NCBI GenBank assembly: GCA_964017045.1
Contig: OZ024799.1
Location: 32,506,236 to 32,570,235, forward strand
From: Omphiscola glabra
Taxonomy: Eukaryota > Mollusca > Gastropoda > Lymnaeidae
Direction of reading: 5' to 3'
DNA: 64,000 nt
Shown here: piece by piece, positions 46,101 through 58,200 of the stretch
Numbering within the stretch: position 1 is the first letter of the stretch
Layout: each line of letters opens with the position of its first letter
Made by a program: the position numbers and the translations under genes
The notes under the pieces: generated by a model
What the model was told of the DNA's origin: nothing
Databases searched by the model: none
The model's input: only the letters and a program-made list of their open reading frames with translations

Positions 46101-46538
46101 GTAGCGAGAAGTTGAGACCCGCTGCTAAGCACTAGCTAATTAGCGTGAATGTGTAGCGTGTTTAAAAGAGTATAGCTGAAATGCGCTGTTGATAGGGGGA
46201 GATTTCTTTTGATGAAATTATAAGTCTTTTCTCTGATAAAATAACAACAAGAGCAGCCAATGGACTGACGCGAGTGGAAGCGCCCCCATCAAGAGATATT
46301 TCACATTATGACTCTGTTTTTAAATAGTGTGTGCTGTTTGTTAAGTAGTACCGAGATTTTAGCCAGCCACTAACAGCTTCTACTATAGAAGGTGAAAATG
46401 CATTTAATTTACTGATTATGCAGTGGTAAATATTCTACAATAGTCTAACGGAGTATGTTTATTTTGTTTCCAGTCGGTAAATACGGCATAGGCTCTTATA
46501 AAATGGTCCTCGGATTGGGAGCAGCTCCGAGAACTTGA
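39987..46538 (+). CDS. Proposed small multi-exon gene, unrecognised product (about 125 or 175 residues)
   Basis: Exons 42346-42421, 43169-43232, 44682-44770, 45692-45776 and 46474-46538 have good splice sites, open frames and compatible phases, giving 125 residues from ATG 42347. An upstream exon 39987-40135 with its own ATG and a hydrophobic segment can join in phase through the GTACGA donor at 40136 to give 175 residues; its stronger donor GTAGGT at 40132 would create an immediate stop, so that link is uncertain. Protein is polar and basic ([51 protein letters not shown]). I do not recognise a family. All evidence is from splice signals and open frames. Confidence 0.5.
40118..40580. repeat. 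~26-bp repeat carrying TGTCTGGACCAG|GT, downstream of an exon donor
   Basis: About 14 units of TGTGTCATGTTGTCTGGACC + AGGTCT type. The first unit coincides with the end of the exon at 39987-40135. Several units keep CCAG|GT. All three plus frames stay open. Confidence 0.9.
40650..41012 (+). mobile_element. LINE C-terminal fragment with GATGAT tail
   Basis: Reads [39 protein letters not shown], a TGA where Trp is expected, then [11 protein letters not shown] and [18 protein letters not shown]. This WIGHALRK...RGRPK...W tail is a common C-terminus of animal LINE polyproteins. Ends in a GATGATGATGATGA tail. Only about 110 codons remain. Confidence 0.68.
41478..41692. repeat. 26-bp tandem repeat, 8 copies
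   Basis: TTTGTAGTTTGTAAGGTGTG + CACACA. Confidence 0.95.
41716..41960. repeat. Degenerate ~45-bp repeat
   Basis: TATGTTACTAGTGTCTTCAG + AAATAATGATTTTATATTTG, about 5 copies. Confidence 0.85.
42346..42421 (+). CDS. Small gene exon with possible start ATG 42347
   Basis: Acceptor TCAATTTCTCAG, donor GTAAGT at 42422. Encodes [18 protein letters not shown] to MKLR. The ATG is one base inside the exon with A at -3, so it could be the start or internal. Confidence 0.55.
43169..43232 (+). CDS. Small gene exon, AEKQRG segment
   Basis: Acceptor ATTGTTTGCAG, donor GTGCGT at 43233. In the phase set by the previous exon it reads [21 protein letters not shown]. Another frame is also open, but only this one continues into the next exon. 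Confidence 0.52.
43483..43669 (+). mobile_element. hAT-like MITE (CAGGGCCGGCC ends), second copy
   Basis: 187 bp, starts CAGGGCCGGCCTTAGGCC and ends TTAGGGCCGGCCCTG. High similarity to 59881-60055 (GCCACTGCAACCTATGC, CAATCCGTTTC, ATAGGGCCCCGCAATTG). Flanks CTACAAAA and CTTACAAA are a degraded 8-bp duplication. Confidence 0.78.
43925..44450. repeat. 48-bp repeat with optional 16-bp subunit
   Basis: GGTTATCTCATGGGTTTATT landmarks are 48 bp apart, or 64 bp where an extra TTGTTGTCTCGAAGTT subunit is present. Open frames across it are artefacts. Confidence 0.93.
44682..44770 (+). CDS. Small gene exon, DLFGISPDF segment
   Basis: Acceptor TTTTTCTTCAG, donor GTCAGT at 44771. Reads [19 protein letters not shown] to SSKPK; phase 1 in, 0 out. 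Confidence 0.6.
45028..45470. repeat. 39-bp tandem repeat, 11 copies, nearly identical
   Basis: AACGTTTACTATGAGATGTT + ACAATGACGGAACTATTCT; nine successive units appear identical. It lies between two small-gene exons. Open frame is an artefact of 39 being a multiple of 3. Confidence 0.95.
45692..45776 (+). CDS. Small gene exon, [14 protein letters not shown] segment; donor amplified downstream
   Basis: Acceptor ATGTCATCAG, donor GTGAGT at 45777. Reads [19 protein letters not shown] to PKPTK; phase 0 in, 1 out. The last 15 exonic bases and donor are repeated at 55-bp spacing in the intron. Confidence 0.6.
45758..45928. repeat. 55-bp repeat spanning an exon donor, 3 copies
   Basis: CTAAACCAACCAAAT|GTGAGT and GTTCTGAAGATGGTTTTACC recur at exactly 55-bp spacing (donors at 45777, 45832, 45887). 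The first is the end of the coding-like exon 45692-45776. Confidence 0.92.
46026..46078 (+). CDS. Orphan coding-like exon, MMASDDFSF
   Basis: Acceptor CCATTATAG and donor GTATGT flank a 53-nt open segment reading [17 protein letters not shown]. It cannot follow the 45692 exon because the junction would form TAA. It may be an alternative first exon, or chance. Confidence 0.22.
46474..46538 (+). CDS. Small gene terminal exon
   Basis: Acceptor TTTTGTTTCCAG; with the carried-over T it reads [21 protein letters not shown] then TGA at 46536. AATAAA occurs near 46862. Phase agreement supports it; short length limits confidence. Confidence 0.5.
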
Positions 46539-47104
46539 GGACCGCTGATATCATAGACTTCTAACCAGAGCGAAACCCCTGGGATATGTTTTCAGTTTAG
46601 GCTGACCTAGCCGTTGACCTTTGGACTCCTTATACAGCTCTTTCATTTACTTTTTAAAAAAAATGTTTTATTGATTTCTTACTGTTCGACTTACTCTATA
46701 GCTTGTCGGCCGGTTTTTGATTGCTGAAAGTTTTAATGATCGGTGTGTGTGAAAGTCGGGGAATGATCGCTTGTAGTTTCTTTTAAAATGTTTACTGATA
46801 TTTGTATATGCAATCTTTACAGTCAGCATTAACTTGTCCATATCCTTGTATCGGTTTTTTTTAAATAAATATTTATTGAGCATAAGCAATTCCAAAGAGT
46901 GTACAGTTAGTTTGAGTGGGAAGTTATTTCTAAATATTGAGATTATTGTAGACACTGCTTTGTAGAATTATAGAATGAAATGCAATAACAAGCCACATAT
47001 TTAAAAAAAAACCATTTGCGATTGTTTTTAAAATTTTATTTTGAATGTAGAATATGTATGTGTTTAACAATACTCTTATGGTGTCAGTGTGTGTGTTTTA
47101 AAAA

Positions 47105-47818
47105 AAGTTGAACACATTACTTAGTTGTTTCAAGTTGAACACATTACTTAGTTGTTTCAAGTTGAACACTTTACTCAACAGTTTCAAGTTGAACACATTG
47201 TTCAACAGTTTTAAGTTGAACACATTACTGAGTTGTTTCAAGTTGAACACTTTACTCAACAGTTTCAAGTTGAACACATTACTGAGTTGTTTCAAGTTGA
47301 ACACTTTACTGAGTTGTTTCAAGTTGAACACTTTACTGACTTGTTTCAAGTTGAACACTTTACTCAACAGTTTCAAGTTGAACACTTTACTAAAACAGTT
47401 TCAAGTTGAACACTTTACTCATCAGTATCATGTTGAACACATTACTGAGTTGTTTCAATTTGAACACTTTACTCAACAGTTTCAAGTTGAACACTTTACT
47501 CAACAGTTTCAAGTTGAACACTTTAATCAACAGTTTCAAGTTGAACAAATTACTCAGTTGTTTTAAGTTGAACACATTACTCAACAGTTTCAAGTTGAAC
47601 ACATGACTCAACAGTTTTAAGTTGAACACATTACTCAGTTGTTTCAAATTGAACACATTACTCGACAGTTTTAAGTTGAACACATTACTCAGTTGTTTCA
47701 AGTTGAACACATTACTCAGTTGTTTCAAGTTGAACACATTACTCAGTTGTTTCAAGTTGAACACATTACTCAGTTGTTTCAAGTTGAACACATTACTCAG
47801 TTGTTTCAAATTAAACTA
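47105..47818. repeat. 27-bp minisatellite, about 26 copies
   Basis: GTTGAACACATTACTCAGTT + GTTTCAA with CTCAACAG variants. Open frames on both strands are artefacts. Confidence 0.96.
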
Positions 47819-47819
47819 A

Positions 47820-48454
47820 AAATAATGAAATCCTCCGCGATGTGTTTAAAGGGCTGCACCTGAAATTAATATTTTTTTGTTTTGTTTTGGGGCCATCCTT
47901 CCATCCCCACGACGTAGCCACAAGGCCTGTGTAGTTTTCATTATGGAGAATCAACCGGCTCCCTGTCAGCAGATCTCACGTGTCCCCGCGGCTGGTTAAC
48001 GCAAGATGACATCAAGTGGACACTACTGCTTGGCACCAGTCAATGTCATACCACCTACGGGGCTCTTTCTGCATGTATTTTTGTTGAAGTTGCCTCCCTT
48101 AACCTTTAACAATGGGTTGGAATCCGCAGGACAGCGGAGTTTTGCATTAGTTCGCAACCAGACCTTCCTTCTCTTAGATGAGTTACCATCCAAGGTTAAC
48201 GCGCTCCACTCAGTCGAGCTTTCTTTGATGTTTTTGACTGTCTTGGATCGCCCTCCTTTCAACGCGTTTTTTGTGTGTTTTGTATTGACACACTTGATCG
48301 TACAGTCATCCAGTCACGTTAATAAACATGAAATAACGTATGGCTGCAGTCGGTGTACATATAATAAAGTCATAAACATTTCTAATTAAATCTGGTTTAA
48401 TATAATGGGACGGGGGGGGGCCGAGTTTTTTTTAAATGCTGTGATTAGTATATC
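47820..48454. other. Possible dispersed repeat region
   Basis: Both strands have open frames at 48006-48389, but neither looks like a known protein. The block has higher GC and sharp edges, so a repeat element is more likely than a gene. Confidence 0.3.
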
Positions 48455-48620
48455 GTACGCAGAGGCGTCACGTAGGCCATGCATCCCTTGAGGCTGTATG
48501 GGATCTCTGATCCAAAAAAGTGAAAAGGAAACAAAAATTAAACTATTAATTTTGAATGCAGGGGGAAAAAAACCGAAAAGTGACAGGGTGGGCCTCCAAA
48601 AGTCAAGAAGTGGCACTGTT
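48455..48620. repeat. Dispersed repeat, copy related to 7005-7070
   Basis: Starts with CAGAGGCGTCACGTAGG (MITE-like) and contains TTTTGAATGCAGGGGGAAA and GGTGGGCCTCCAAAAGT, matching 7005-7070. Ends not resolved. Confidence 0.38.
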
Positions 48621-48931
48621 CGTTATAGGGTCTAATATGTAAAAAAAAAAAAAGTTATTATTTTTTGAATAGATTTATTTGAAAGGTACATCAATAGAAA
48701 CATATACTTTCAGTTGGAAAAGAGTTTGAGCTATCTTGAATTCGGTCACGTTAGGAAATGACGCATACACTTTTTCAATAAACATTGGTGAATTTTCTTT
48801 TTTTTTAAGTCATAAAAAAAATAAATAATAGATTGAATAAGAATTTTAAAGAAGGTTACTTTTCAGATGAAATGAACATTTTATTTTCAAGAGAATAGTT
48901 CATACATACATGTTTGGTTTGATTCAATAAG

Positions 48932-49019
48932 GTGGAAACAATTGAGGTCACCTGTAGCGGAGATGAACCTGCTCAAGTTGCAAGAGGAAAATGGAGTAGT
49001 TTCTATTGTGAGGCACTGA
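48932..49019 (+). CDS. Orphan C-terminal coding-like segment, WKQLRSPVAEMNLLKLQEE
   Basis: Open frame ending in TGA at 49017-49019 with strongly protein-like composition: WKQLRSPVAEMNLLKLQEE then NGVVSIVRH. The frame stays open upstream to about 48890 (HVWFDSIR). AATAAA at 49071-49076 follows at once. Possible terminal exon of an alternative transcript of the small gene, but no phase-compatible partner was found. Confidence 0.33.
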
Positions 49020-49552
49020 ATGCAAAAGCAGTTCCTATAACATACGAATGTCATTTTTCAATCACCGAACAATAAATGTGCATGTTTGTGTTTTTTTATC
49101 ACGTGTTTTGAAAGAGGGACAATTTCAGAAGGATGTGCTAAATTTGATTGTGTTTATTTCACACTACACCCAAAACAAATTTCTTTAGGTTGATTTGGCC
49201 TTTCCCGCTTTTGCAAATGACAGAATCTCGTGAAAATCTTAGACTTTTTTTTTCAACTCTGGTCTGAGACTTTTTAAACAGTTTGGGAAAATTTGAGATT
49301 TTTTCAATTTTGGGAAAATATGAGACTCATTTCAATCGGTGAAATAAGTTAAATAGGTCATGAAATTTAATTTAAGATTAAATATGCGTTCGGATGCCCC
49401 ATTGAAATTCACTGGTTCATGAGAATGTCTTCAAGTGGGGGTGGGGGCAGGGGGGACAACACCACACTATTGTCTCTTTAAAAACGTCTAATTAATCTCC
49501 CTTGCGCCCAGTAAATTATTTTCGAGGACTAACATTAAACATTTTGCTGTGG

Positions 49553-49660
49553 GATTAGAGAGTTTAAAACAACCTTTGAACTACCCTTAATGATTAGAGA
49601 GTTTAAAACAACCTTTGAACTACCCTTAATGATTAGAGAGTTTTAAAAAAACCTTTGAAC
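49553..49660. repeat. 39-bp tandem repeat, 3 copies
   Basis: GATTAGAGAGTTTAAAACAA + CCTTTGAACTACCCTTAAT. Confidence 0.92.
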
Positions 49661-50507
49661 TATCCTTTCTAATGGATAACAAAATAAACACTATTTGTGA
49701 CAAAGTATATCGAAGCATTAGTTTCTATAAATATATACCATAAAGTCTTACAAGAGGTTGTACAAATATTTTGATTGTGTGGAATCGGGAAGCGTAAAGG
49801 TTTCTTTACAAAAATGGGATTTTCTTTGGGTCGGGATTAACTTTGGAGGAAAAAAAACCACAGCACCCTCCGGATCCTTGGTAATGCACTGGGCCAACAT
49901 CCATGAATTAAAAATCACCCTAGTGCTACTTAAACACGAAGCTGGACACACAGAGATTCGGATGACACCCCCCCCCCCCCCTTTTTTTTTTTCAACCACG
50001 AAAATGAAAAAAATGAAAGACTTATAAATGCAATGTTAATAGCTACAGAAGTCATCACGAGGATAAACTTTAATCTAAGGAAAATCAGTCAAACGTAAGT
50101 TAATCTACAATACTTTACAGGGAGGATGATCATTAAGTAGAGAGTAAATCAAAATGGTAGGCACTTGTTAATTCAAATGAGAAAGAAAGGTACTAGTCTT
50201 TTTATCTAAATCAAAATGGGAGATAACATCTGAGGCGAGACACATTTTATTGTAGTAAGAGGCAACGTTCTTTTTTAAATGAGAAATGCGAACATGAGAG
50301 ATAATTATGTGTTGGCTGCATCAGCTTTTGTCATGCCTTGAATCAGTAATACATACAGAATGATAATACTTCTTTCTATTCACGGTAAAATCACGGTACA
50401 TCACAAGCTGATGCGGGCATCAAGCGATCTTTTCAAGATTGATAGGAGACAGCAGAAACTACTTATTACCTTATGTTCTTGCTCTTTGACATGGGGGTTT
50501 AAGGGTG

Positions 50508-51245
50508 GTAGGAGAGAGAGAGAGAGCCCTATATAATATATTAAAATATAATCGCCCACAAGTTTTAGAATTCGTAACTATAAATTTAAAAAAAAATCAA
50601 TTGGGGTAGGGGGGGGGGTTGAGGGAGAGACAAAGAGAGAGAGACAGAGAGAGAGAGAGAGCCCTATATAATATATTAAAATATAATCGCCCACAACTTT
50701 TAGAATTCGTAACTATAAATTTTAAAAAAAATCAATTGGGGGAGGGGGGTTGAGGGAGAGACAAAGAGAGAGAGAGACAGAGAGAGAGAGCCCTATATAA
50801 TATATTAAAATATAATCGCCCACAACTTTTAGAATTCGTAACTATAAATTTTAAAAAAAATCAATTGGGGGAGGGGGTTTGAGGGAGAGACAAAGAGAGA
50901 GAGACAGAGAGAGAGAGAGCCCTATATAATATATTAAAATATAATCGCCCACAACTTTTAGAATTCGTAACTATAAATTTAAAAAAAAATCAATTGTGGG
51001 AGGGGGGTTGAGGGAGAGACAAAGAGAGAGAGACAGAGAGAGAGAGCCCTATATAATATATTAAAATATAATCACCCACAACTTTTAGAATTCGTAACTA
51101 TAAATTTTTAAAAAAAATTAATTGGGGGAGGGGGGGTTGAGGGAGAGACAGAAAGAGAGAGACAGAGAGAGCCCTATATAATATATTAAAATATAATCGC
51201 CCACAACTTTTAGAATTCGTAACTATAAATTAAAAAAAAAATCAA
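50508..51245. repeat. ~125-135 bp satellite-like repeat, 6 copies
   Basis: Each unit has (GA)n, GCCCTATATAATATATTAAA, ATAATCGCCCACAACTTTTA, an A run, and a G-rich GGGGGAGGGGGGTTGAGGGA. GCCCTATATA starts at 50526, 50661, 50790, 50919, 51047, 51171. Confidence 0.95.
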
Positions 51246-51689
51246 TTATAATATGTCTTTGCTATTATGTAGCAGACTTTTTTTAGGTCCATGGTTTACT
51301 TTCATCATAATGGATGGATAAAAAGAAGTGTTTAAAACACAACATACTGCTTGACATATTCTGAGAGATTAAAACAACTGTTTTAGATTTACCTCGTGTA
51401 TTTCAAACGCATTCATGCGTCGACACGTGAACACTAGTCAGCAGTAAGGCATGGTTAGCGATTATCAAACAAACAATTTAAGCACGGGAAGTCTCAATGA
51501 AAGACCAGAATGATATTCAATCAATGAGGTATTAGCAATACAGTAGTCGATAAACAACACGGCCGAGGAGTCCATCTCCGTCACCATAATACTAGAGTGA
51601 GCAATACAAATTTTTATTCATCAATAAAACTGAAGTATGTATCACAAATCACATTTTACAAATATTTTTTCATCAAAGTGAAGTATACA

Positions 51690-51870
51690 TTTCATTGTGA
51701 TTTATACATTTCATTGTGACGTATACATTCCGTTGTGACGTGTACATTTAATTGTGGCGTGTACATTTCATTGTGACGTGTACATTTCATTGTGATGTAT
51801 ACATTTCATTGTGATGTATAAATTTCATTGTGACGTGTACATTTCATTGTGACATATACATTTCATTGTT
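51690..51870. repeat. ~19-bp repeat, about 9 copies
   Basis: GTGTACATTTCATTGTGAC units. It lies about 125 bp 3' of the Wnt2 stop, so it may be in the Wnt2 3' UTR. Confidence 0.9.
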
Positions 51871-51994
51871 AGGAGTTCAGTCCACCACTCAGAAAGAAGA
51901 CCGTAAAATCCAGCATCATTTCACCATCAACGGGTTTAAGCGTCTTAAAGATTCTTCACATTTCCTTCCTACAAGAGACCGTCTGCAGACATTA

Positions 51995-52221
51995 TCAGGA
52001 GTCAGCTTCCGCCAGCGGCTCGAGCCCTTTGCACGTGTGCAGCTCCACCCACTGTTGGCAGTCTTTGCACTGCACGTAGCAGCACCAGTGAAACTTGCAC
52101 TCGCACTTGTACTGCTGCCTGACCACGCGCGTGTGATAGCCCCGCCCACAGCACATGATGTCACAGCCGTCCGTCCCCAGGGAAGACTTGTTGCACGTGC
52201 GACCCTCGGTGCCCAGGGAAC
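51995..52221 (-). CDS. Wnt2: Wnt2 terminal coding exon
   Basis: Minus strand: acceptor TTGCCACAG, stop TGA at 51997-51995. Reads [13 protein letters not shown], then [32 protein letters not shown] and a short tail. This is the conserved Wnt C-terminal cysteine knot (finger region contacting Frizzled). It is separated from the preceding exon by a 9-kb intron. Confidence 0.92.
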
Positions 52222-55200
52222 CTGTGGCAACATTTGCGAAATATATATACTTTAAAAAAAAACATTGTCATCGATAAAAGGAACATTGCCAACAGTGTAA
52301 GGAACATGAGAAACAATGTAGGGGACATTTGTAACAGTATACGAAATAGTGGCAACAACTCTAGGAACAATGGCATAAATATACGGAGCATCGACAACAA
52401 TGTAAGGAGACACTGGCAACAACATATGGAACATTTAAAACCACAATAGGAACATTGTCAACAATGTAAGGAACAATGACAATATATATAAGGAACATTG
52501 ACAACAATGTAAAGAACATTGACAACAATATAAGTAGCATTGACAGCAATGTAATGAACACTGGTAACAATATGAGCTTGAGTTGCTGATACATGCATGA
52601 TAGCTGCTGATGGATGCATGATTGCATGATAGCTGCTGATAGCTGCTGATAGCTGCTGATAGCTGCTGATAGATGCATGATAGATGCATGATTGCATGAT
52701 AGCTGCTGATAGCTGCTGATAGCTGCTGATAGCTGCTGATAGCTGCTAATAGCTGCTGATAGCTGCTGATAGATGCTGATAGATGCTGATAGATGCAAAT
52801 AATGAAATATGTTAGTGTGAAGGACTTCCGCCGCCAAAATCAGGGAAAATGAAGAAAATTGTCCCAGGAATGCAAGGGAGGGAAATGTAACCTTGAAAAG
52901 CTGATTTTAAAAAAAGTATCGAGTGCAGTGAAATGGTTGTGTGTTAAAGTGCCCTCTCCCGGTTGCATTACATTAATATTTACACACACGGTGTATAAGA
53001 ATGAAAATCACAAATAACAAGTCTAGGTATGCATGTGAGGCTGTAACGATGTTTTCAACTGGCGCGCAAAATAACATTCCCTGAAGTGCGCAATAATTGA
53101 GATCCCCATAAAGCGCGTTATTTGAATGAATGTTTTGTCAAGTAACATGAATAGATTGAAAGTTAATGCATCGCCCGCGACAACGTTTGTCCCTTTTTTG
53201 TCTAGTCTAATACTACGATATTGTCAATTGCTCATAGTGAATATGAGTCTGTTGGTACAAATATGTTGAGGATATTAGAGCGTCAATATTTTTATCGTTT
53301 CTTATAATTGTATTGGCACCTGTATTGCTATGGTTTCTATGTTTTTACTGTGCCTGTGTTTGTATGGTGTCTATGTTTTTACTGCGCCTGTGCTTGTTAT
53401 GGTGTCTATGTTTTTACCGCGCCTGTGTTTGTATGGTGTCTATGTTTTTACCGCGCCTGTGTTTGTTATGGTGTCTGTTTTTACTGCGCCTGTGTTTGTT
53501 ATGGTGTCTATGTTTTTACTGCGCCTGTGTTTGTTATGGTGTCTATGTTTTTACCGCGCCTGTGTTTGTTATGGTGCCTATGTTTTTACTGCGCCTGTGT
53601 TTGTATGGTGTCTATGTTTTTACTGCGCCTGTGTTTGTATGGTGTCTATGTTTTTACTGCGCCTGTGTTTGTATGGTGTCTATGTTTTTACTGCGCCTGT
53701 GTTTGTATGGTGTCTATGTTTTTACCGCGCCTGTGTTTGTTATGGTGTCTATGTTTTTACCGCGCCTGTGTTTGTTATGGTGTCTATGTTTTTACTGCGC
53801 CTGTGTTTGTTATGGTGTCTATGTTTTTACCGCGCCTGTGTTTGTTATGGTGTCTATGTTTTTACTGCGCCTGTGTTTGTATGGTGTCTATGTTCTTACC
53901 GCGCCTGTGTTTGTATGGTGTCTATGTTCGTACTGTGCCTATGTTTGTATAGTGTCTATGTTCGTACTGTGCCTATGTGTGTATAGTGTCTATGTTTGTA
54001 CTTGTGCCTATGTTTGTATGGTGTCTATGTTTGTACTGTGCCTATGTTTGTGTGGTGTCTATGTTGTACTGCGCCTAGTTTTGTATGGTGTCTATTATGT
54101 ATGGTTTCTATGTTTGTGTGTCTATGTTTGTACTGTGCCTATGTTTGTGTGGTGTCTATGTTTGTACTGTGCCTATGTTTGTATGGTGTCTATGTTGTAC
54201 TGCGCCTAGTTTTGTATGGTATCTATTATGTATGGTTTCTATGTTTGTATGTTGTCTGTGTTTGTATGGTGTCTATCTTTGTACGGTTTCTATGTTTGTA
54301 TGGTGTCTATGTTTGTACGGTTTCTATGTTTGTATGGTGTTTATGTTTGTATGTTTTATATATATCTATGCCTTTCAGCCCTAAGAAGTATTGGGAACAT
54401 CATTGCATTTTAAAATCTGATCGAACCAGGAACGAAATGCACCTCATCAAGTGCTTTGTCATTGTAATTTCTGTTTTACTTTTTAAAATTTTAACAACTC
54501 TTTCTTAATACTTCTGTCTTTTTCAAACATAAACACATCTTGTTGCACTAAACACATCTTGTTGCACTAAACACATCTTGTTGCTCTAAACATATCTCGT
54601 TGACTTAACATATATTTTTGCACTATTTAAATTACTTTTAAACATGTTAAGCAGACAAGGTTTCATTTCTCAAATTTAATGGGCACAAAAAACAACATTT
54701 CCTTCGTTCAAGTGTCTATGTTTGTACCGAAGCTATTTTGTAAGAATAGAAATGTTTTTAATTTAACCCCAAAAATATGTATTTTCTAAGGCAAGAAAAC
54801 CTTAAGTATTTTCACGGACCTATTCCGTAGAAGTGGATTGCATACCATTTGAGACCCACTGTAAGCGACCCTGCCATCTACGACTGGACACGGAGATAAT
54901 TCAAGAATAACATATTTCTTTTGTAATGTGATACATTGCCTCCCTTTATTCGTATGCGATCTCTACCCTAACCTTTTAATTCAAATTCAAAGTTGACAAA
55001 AATTATTTTTGAAAAGCCTAGAAATTTTAATCCGTTTTGTCCCCTCTCGTGTCAACGCCAGCTCCGGTCGAGGGGTCCATCATGACGTCCTTTCGCTCAC
55101 CGGCCCAGCTTTCACGATGACAACGGGCCAATTAATTCCTCTATTGGCCTCCATTTCACGCCAACAGCTACACGGGGAGCGAACGTCCCGGGCGTTTCCC

Positions 55201-58200
55201 CAGCTGGTATTGTCCCGTTTGTTTACTAGTATCAACTTTCCCGGTCTCCGCGCCTGGCGCTGCCATTATCTCGCTTATTGAAGTTTTCGTTTCATCGAGG
55301 ATTAGAGAGTAGAGGGGGTCGGAGAGCCCCGTATGAAATAAATAGTGCGCAGCGCTAGTGGCGTTATAGACAGGAAACGGATGGAATAATATTGCTGCCA
55401 CGAAGAATTTTTATTAGAATTTTCGATTCTATTCATGGGATGCTAGGAAATTGATCTACAATTGTGTATGGCAAAGGAAAAAAAAATTTGTTTGTTATTT
55501 TGGTTCACCTGGAAATAATTAAACGTCATGCCATTTATAACGATACAAAAACTCATAAAAAATATGAAAAGATCACATTTATAGCTTTGCCCTATGAAAG
55601 AAACGACAGAATTCAATTTGATTAAAGATGGTGTAATGGAGCAAAAGCTGTACTCAAAGTGTTGGATACTGGGGTGCACAATTTTCAGGTTTTGAGGGAG
55701 ATTTTTAATTTTTTTTCAACGAATAGCCTTTTTATCAAGTCCTACAACAAAAAAGTAAATCTTATTTTGCCTATCGATTATAAGAGCAAAAAAAATAAAT
55801 AAATAAAACAAGGAGAAATGTCACAGAAAAACTTTTTACTACCCGTAGTTCATACTTTTATTCCTTAGCCCACATAATTGTTACTGAGACATTTTTTAAT
55901 TATTTTATTTTTGCAAATGGAACCAAAATGCACAGGAAAATATCAGACGCATTTACACAAATATATATGCATCGCATTATGCGGGCGCGATGAACCAAGT
56001 TCAACTGAGTGACAGAGTCACGTGGGTCCGAAAAAAAAAATACGCCGGAAAGTCACAAAAAAAGATGGAAATGCGAGCAGAAGCAAAATCGTTCAAAAAG
56101 AAATAGAAGAAAAAAAAAACCACACCTCTTTAAACTTGACTATCCTGACTGATTCCCCCTCTGAAAGTTAAACGATGCTGCGGAGTGCCGTCCATGGCTT
56201 CACGTGTAAATTGTTATGGAAAGGTTGGTTTTTAATTTATATTTTTTAAGTTCATTTTAATTTGCATATACAGCGTGGTGAGCCCAGCCCTAGGCTGGGG
56301 TACCACGCTATAGAAAACTACCCATAATAATAATAATAATAATAATTTCCATTGAAAGTATGGATCCTGTATCGTTCATCGAATTATTGTGATTAAACAT
56401 TTATAACCACATTCTGTAGAATGAAGTTCTTTTTTTTTTGTTGTTCTTTTAAGAATAGTTCTCTATCTCTGTTCAGCCGGAAGGCCGTATACGAACAGTC
56501 TAGATGATTTAAGACACATCCTGTCTTTTGACATCATTTACCGGTTTCTCGTATCACATTTAGTCACACAAACCACCGGTCATGTCAATCGTTCACCTCT
56601 TAGTCACACCATCCACCTGTCAGATCATTGTTTCATCTATAAGTGACAACAACCGCCTGCCAGGTCAGTCGTTCACCTGTTAGTGACACCAACCACCTGT
56701 CAGTCAGGTCATTCGTTCACCGATTACTGACACCAACCACATGACCTACCATAAGAAACAACTTTTTCTTTTTGAAAGGTTTACAACTATTTACAAATGA
56801 CGTGTTCCCTCCACCCCCACCCTCTCCCCACTACCCAACCCCTTCTTTTACTTCTGCAACTGTGAGGTGGTCAATCCTCAGACTGGCATGATTATTTAGC
56901 TAACAGCAGAGCGGCTCTGTTGATTGAATCGCTTATAGAATTGCTGTGAAGCATTAGGTCTGGGTGGGTGGAGGGGGGTATGCCATGACGCGGATAGTTA
57001 CGATTACGCAGACGCATTTGTCAACAATAAAACTTGTACGTCGTTTTCATCCCCCCCCCCCTCCGGCCACTCCCTTCCTGCCTTCCCTTAATACCAGCTC
57101 GCGATCTACCTGTTAGACTTGCTCCGTTTTTTAACCCTACCTTAAAATTCAACTGAATCAAAATAATAGTGACATTTAAATGCGTGTTCAATAACATTTC
57201 ATCTTGACTAGATTACGTCCCTTTCCAGACACCAGTTGCGCTCCTTTCCGGTCAAGGACTTCTAAACCAGAATAGAATTTGATATGCATTTCCTTTCGCA
57301 AGATATCCACACAAAAAAAAAAACTATTAAAATTATTAACATTTGGCTTGTGATTTCTGACGGACCCTGATTAAATTTAGTGATAGGACGGATGGATTCT
57401 GGATACTTTTGATTGTGACTCGATATTTTTATGGATTGTTTTGTCTTAACGTCTGACAGAAATTCGGTCTTAACGTCTGACAGAAATTCTGAAACCATCC
57501 GTCATTGACAAAAATCGTTGAGCGTTGAGAAGAGTAACCTCCCGTTTCTTTTTCTTGTAGGATATGCTGTAACAAAAGTCACGGATCACATTTGTAGGAT
57601 ATGCTGTAACAAAAGTCACGGATCACATTCGGAGTTCATAACACGTTTCCTCCAAGTCAAATGTTTGTCACGTCAAATATTGAGTCTAAGTTTTCAATGG
57701 AACAACTCCCGAAAAAAAAAACCACAAATATTTTCGTATATGCGTTTTATATTATTGTATATTAATATATTAATGGGCCATCCGCCTTTACGTTGCAGAT
57801 TTATTTCACCAAATATTTCAGAAAATACAAAATGTAATTATTACGCATCTAACGCACTTTAAATGACATTACGGAATGGACTATTTCACGCGTAATCAAA
57901 ACTTTTTAACTAAAGTTTTCCGAATCAAAATGTGCTGATCACATACACACAAACAATTTTTTTAAAAATATTTTCGAATAGCTGCCGTCTTGTATAAATA
58001 TCTAATTCAGCGCTACTTTTATGTCCTCACCAAATCTTTCTAGAATGTGTCATTCACATTTTTCTCATGGGGTTCCAAAGATTTCATCCTCCACCCTCAA
58101 AGAGTGAACGAGCAACATTATTTGGGTCCATCACCCTTCCATTCCAACTCAACCACGCACCCCTTGTCTGCACCCACCCTCTGCTAGGCCCATACATTCC

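Noticed and set aside
51830..52255. Plus-strand 141-codon open frame
   Set aside because: Antisense of the Wnt2 terminal exon.
53308..54508. Cys/Tyr/Val-rich open frames up to 298 codons
   Set aside because: 34-bp minisatellite read in several frames; overlapping equivalents in all three frames show it is not selected coding sequence.
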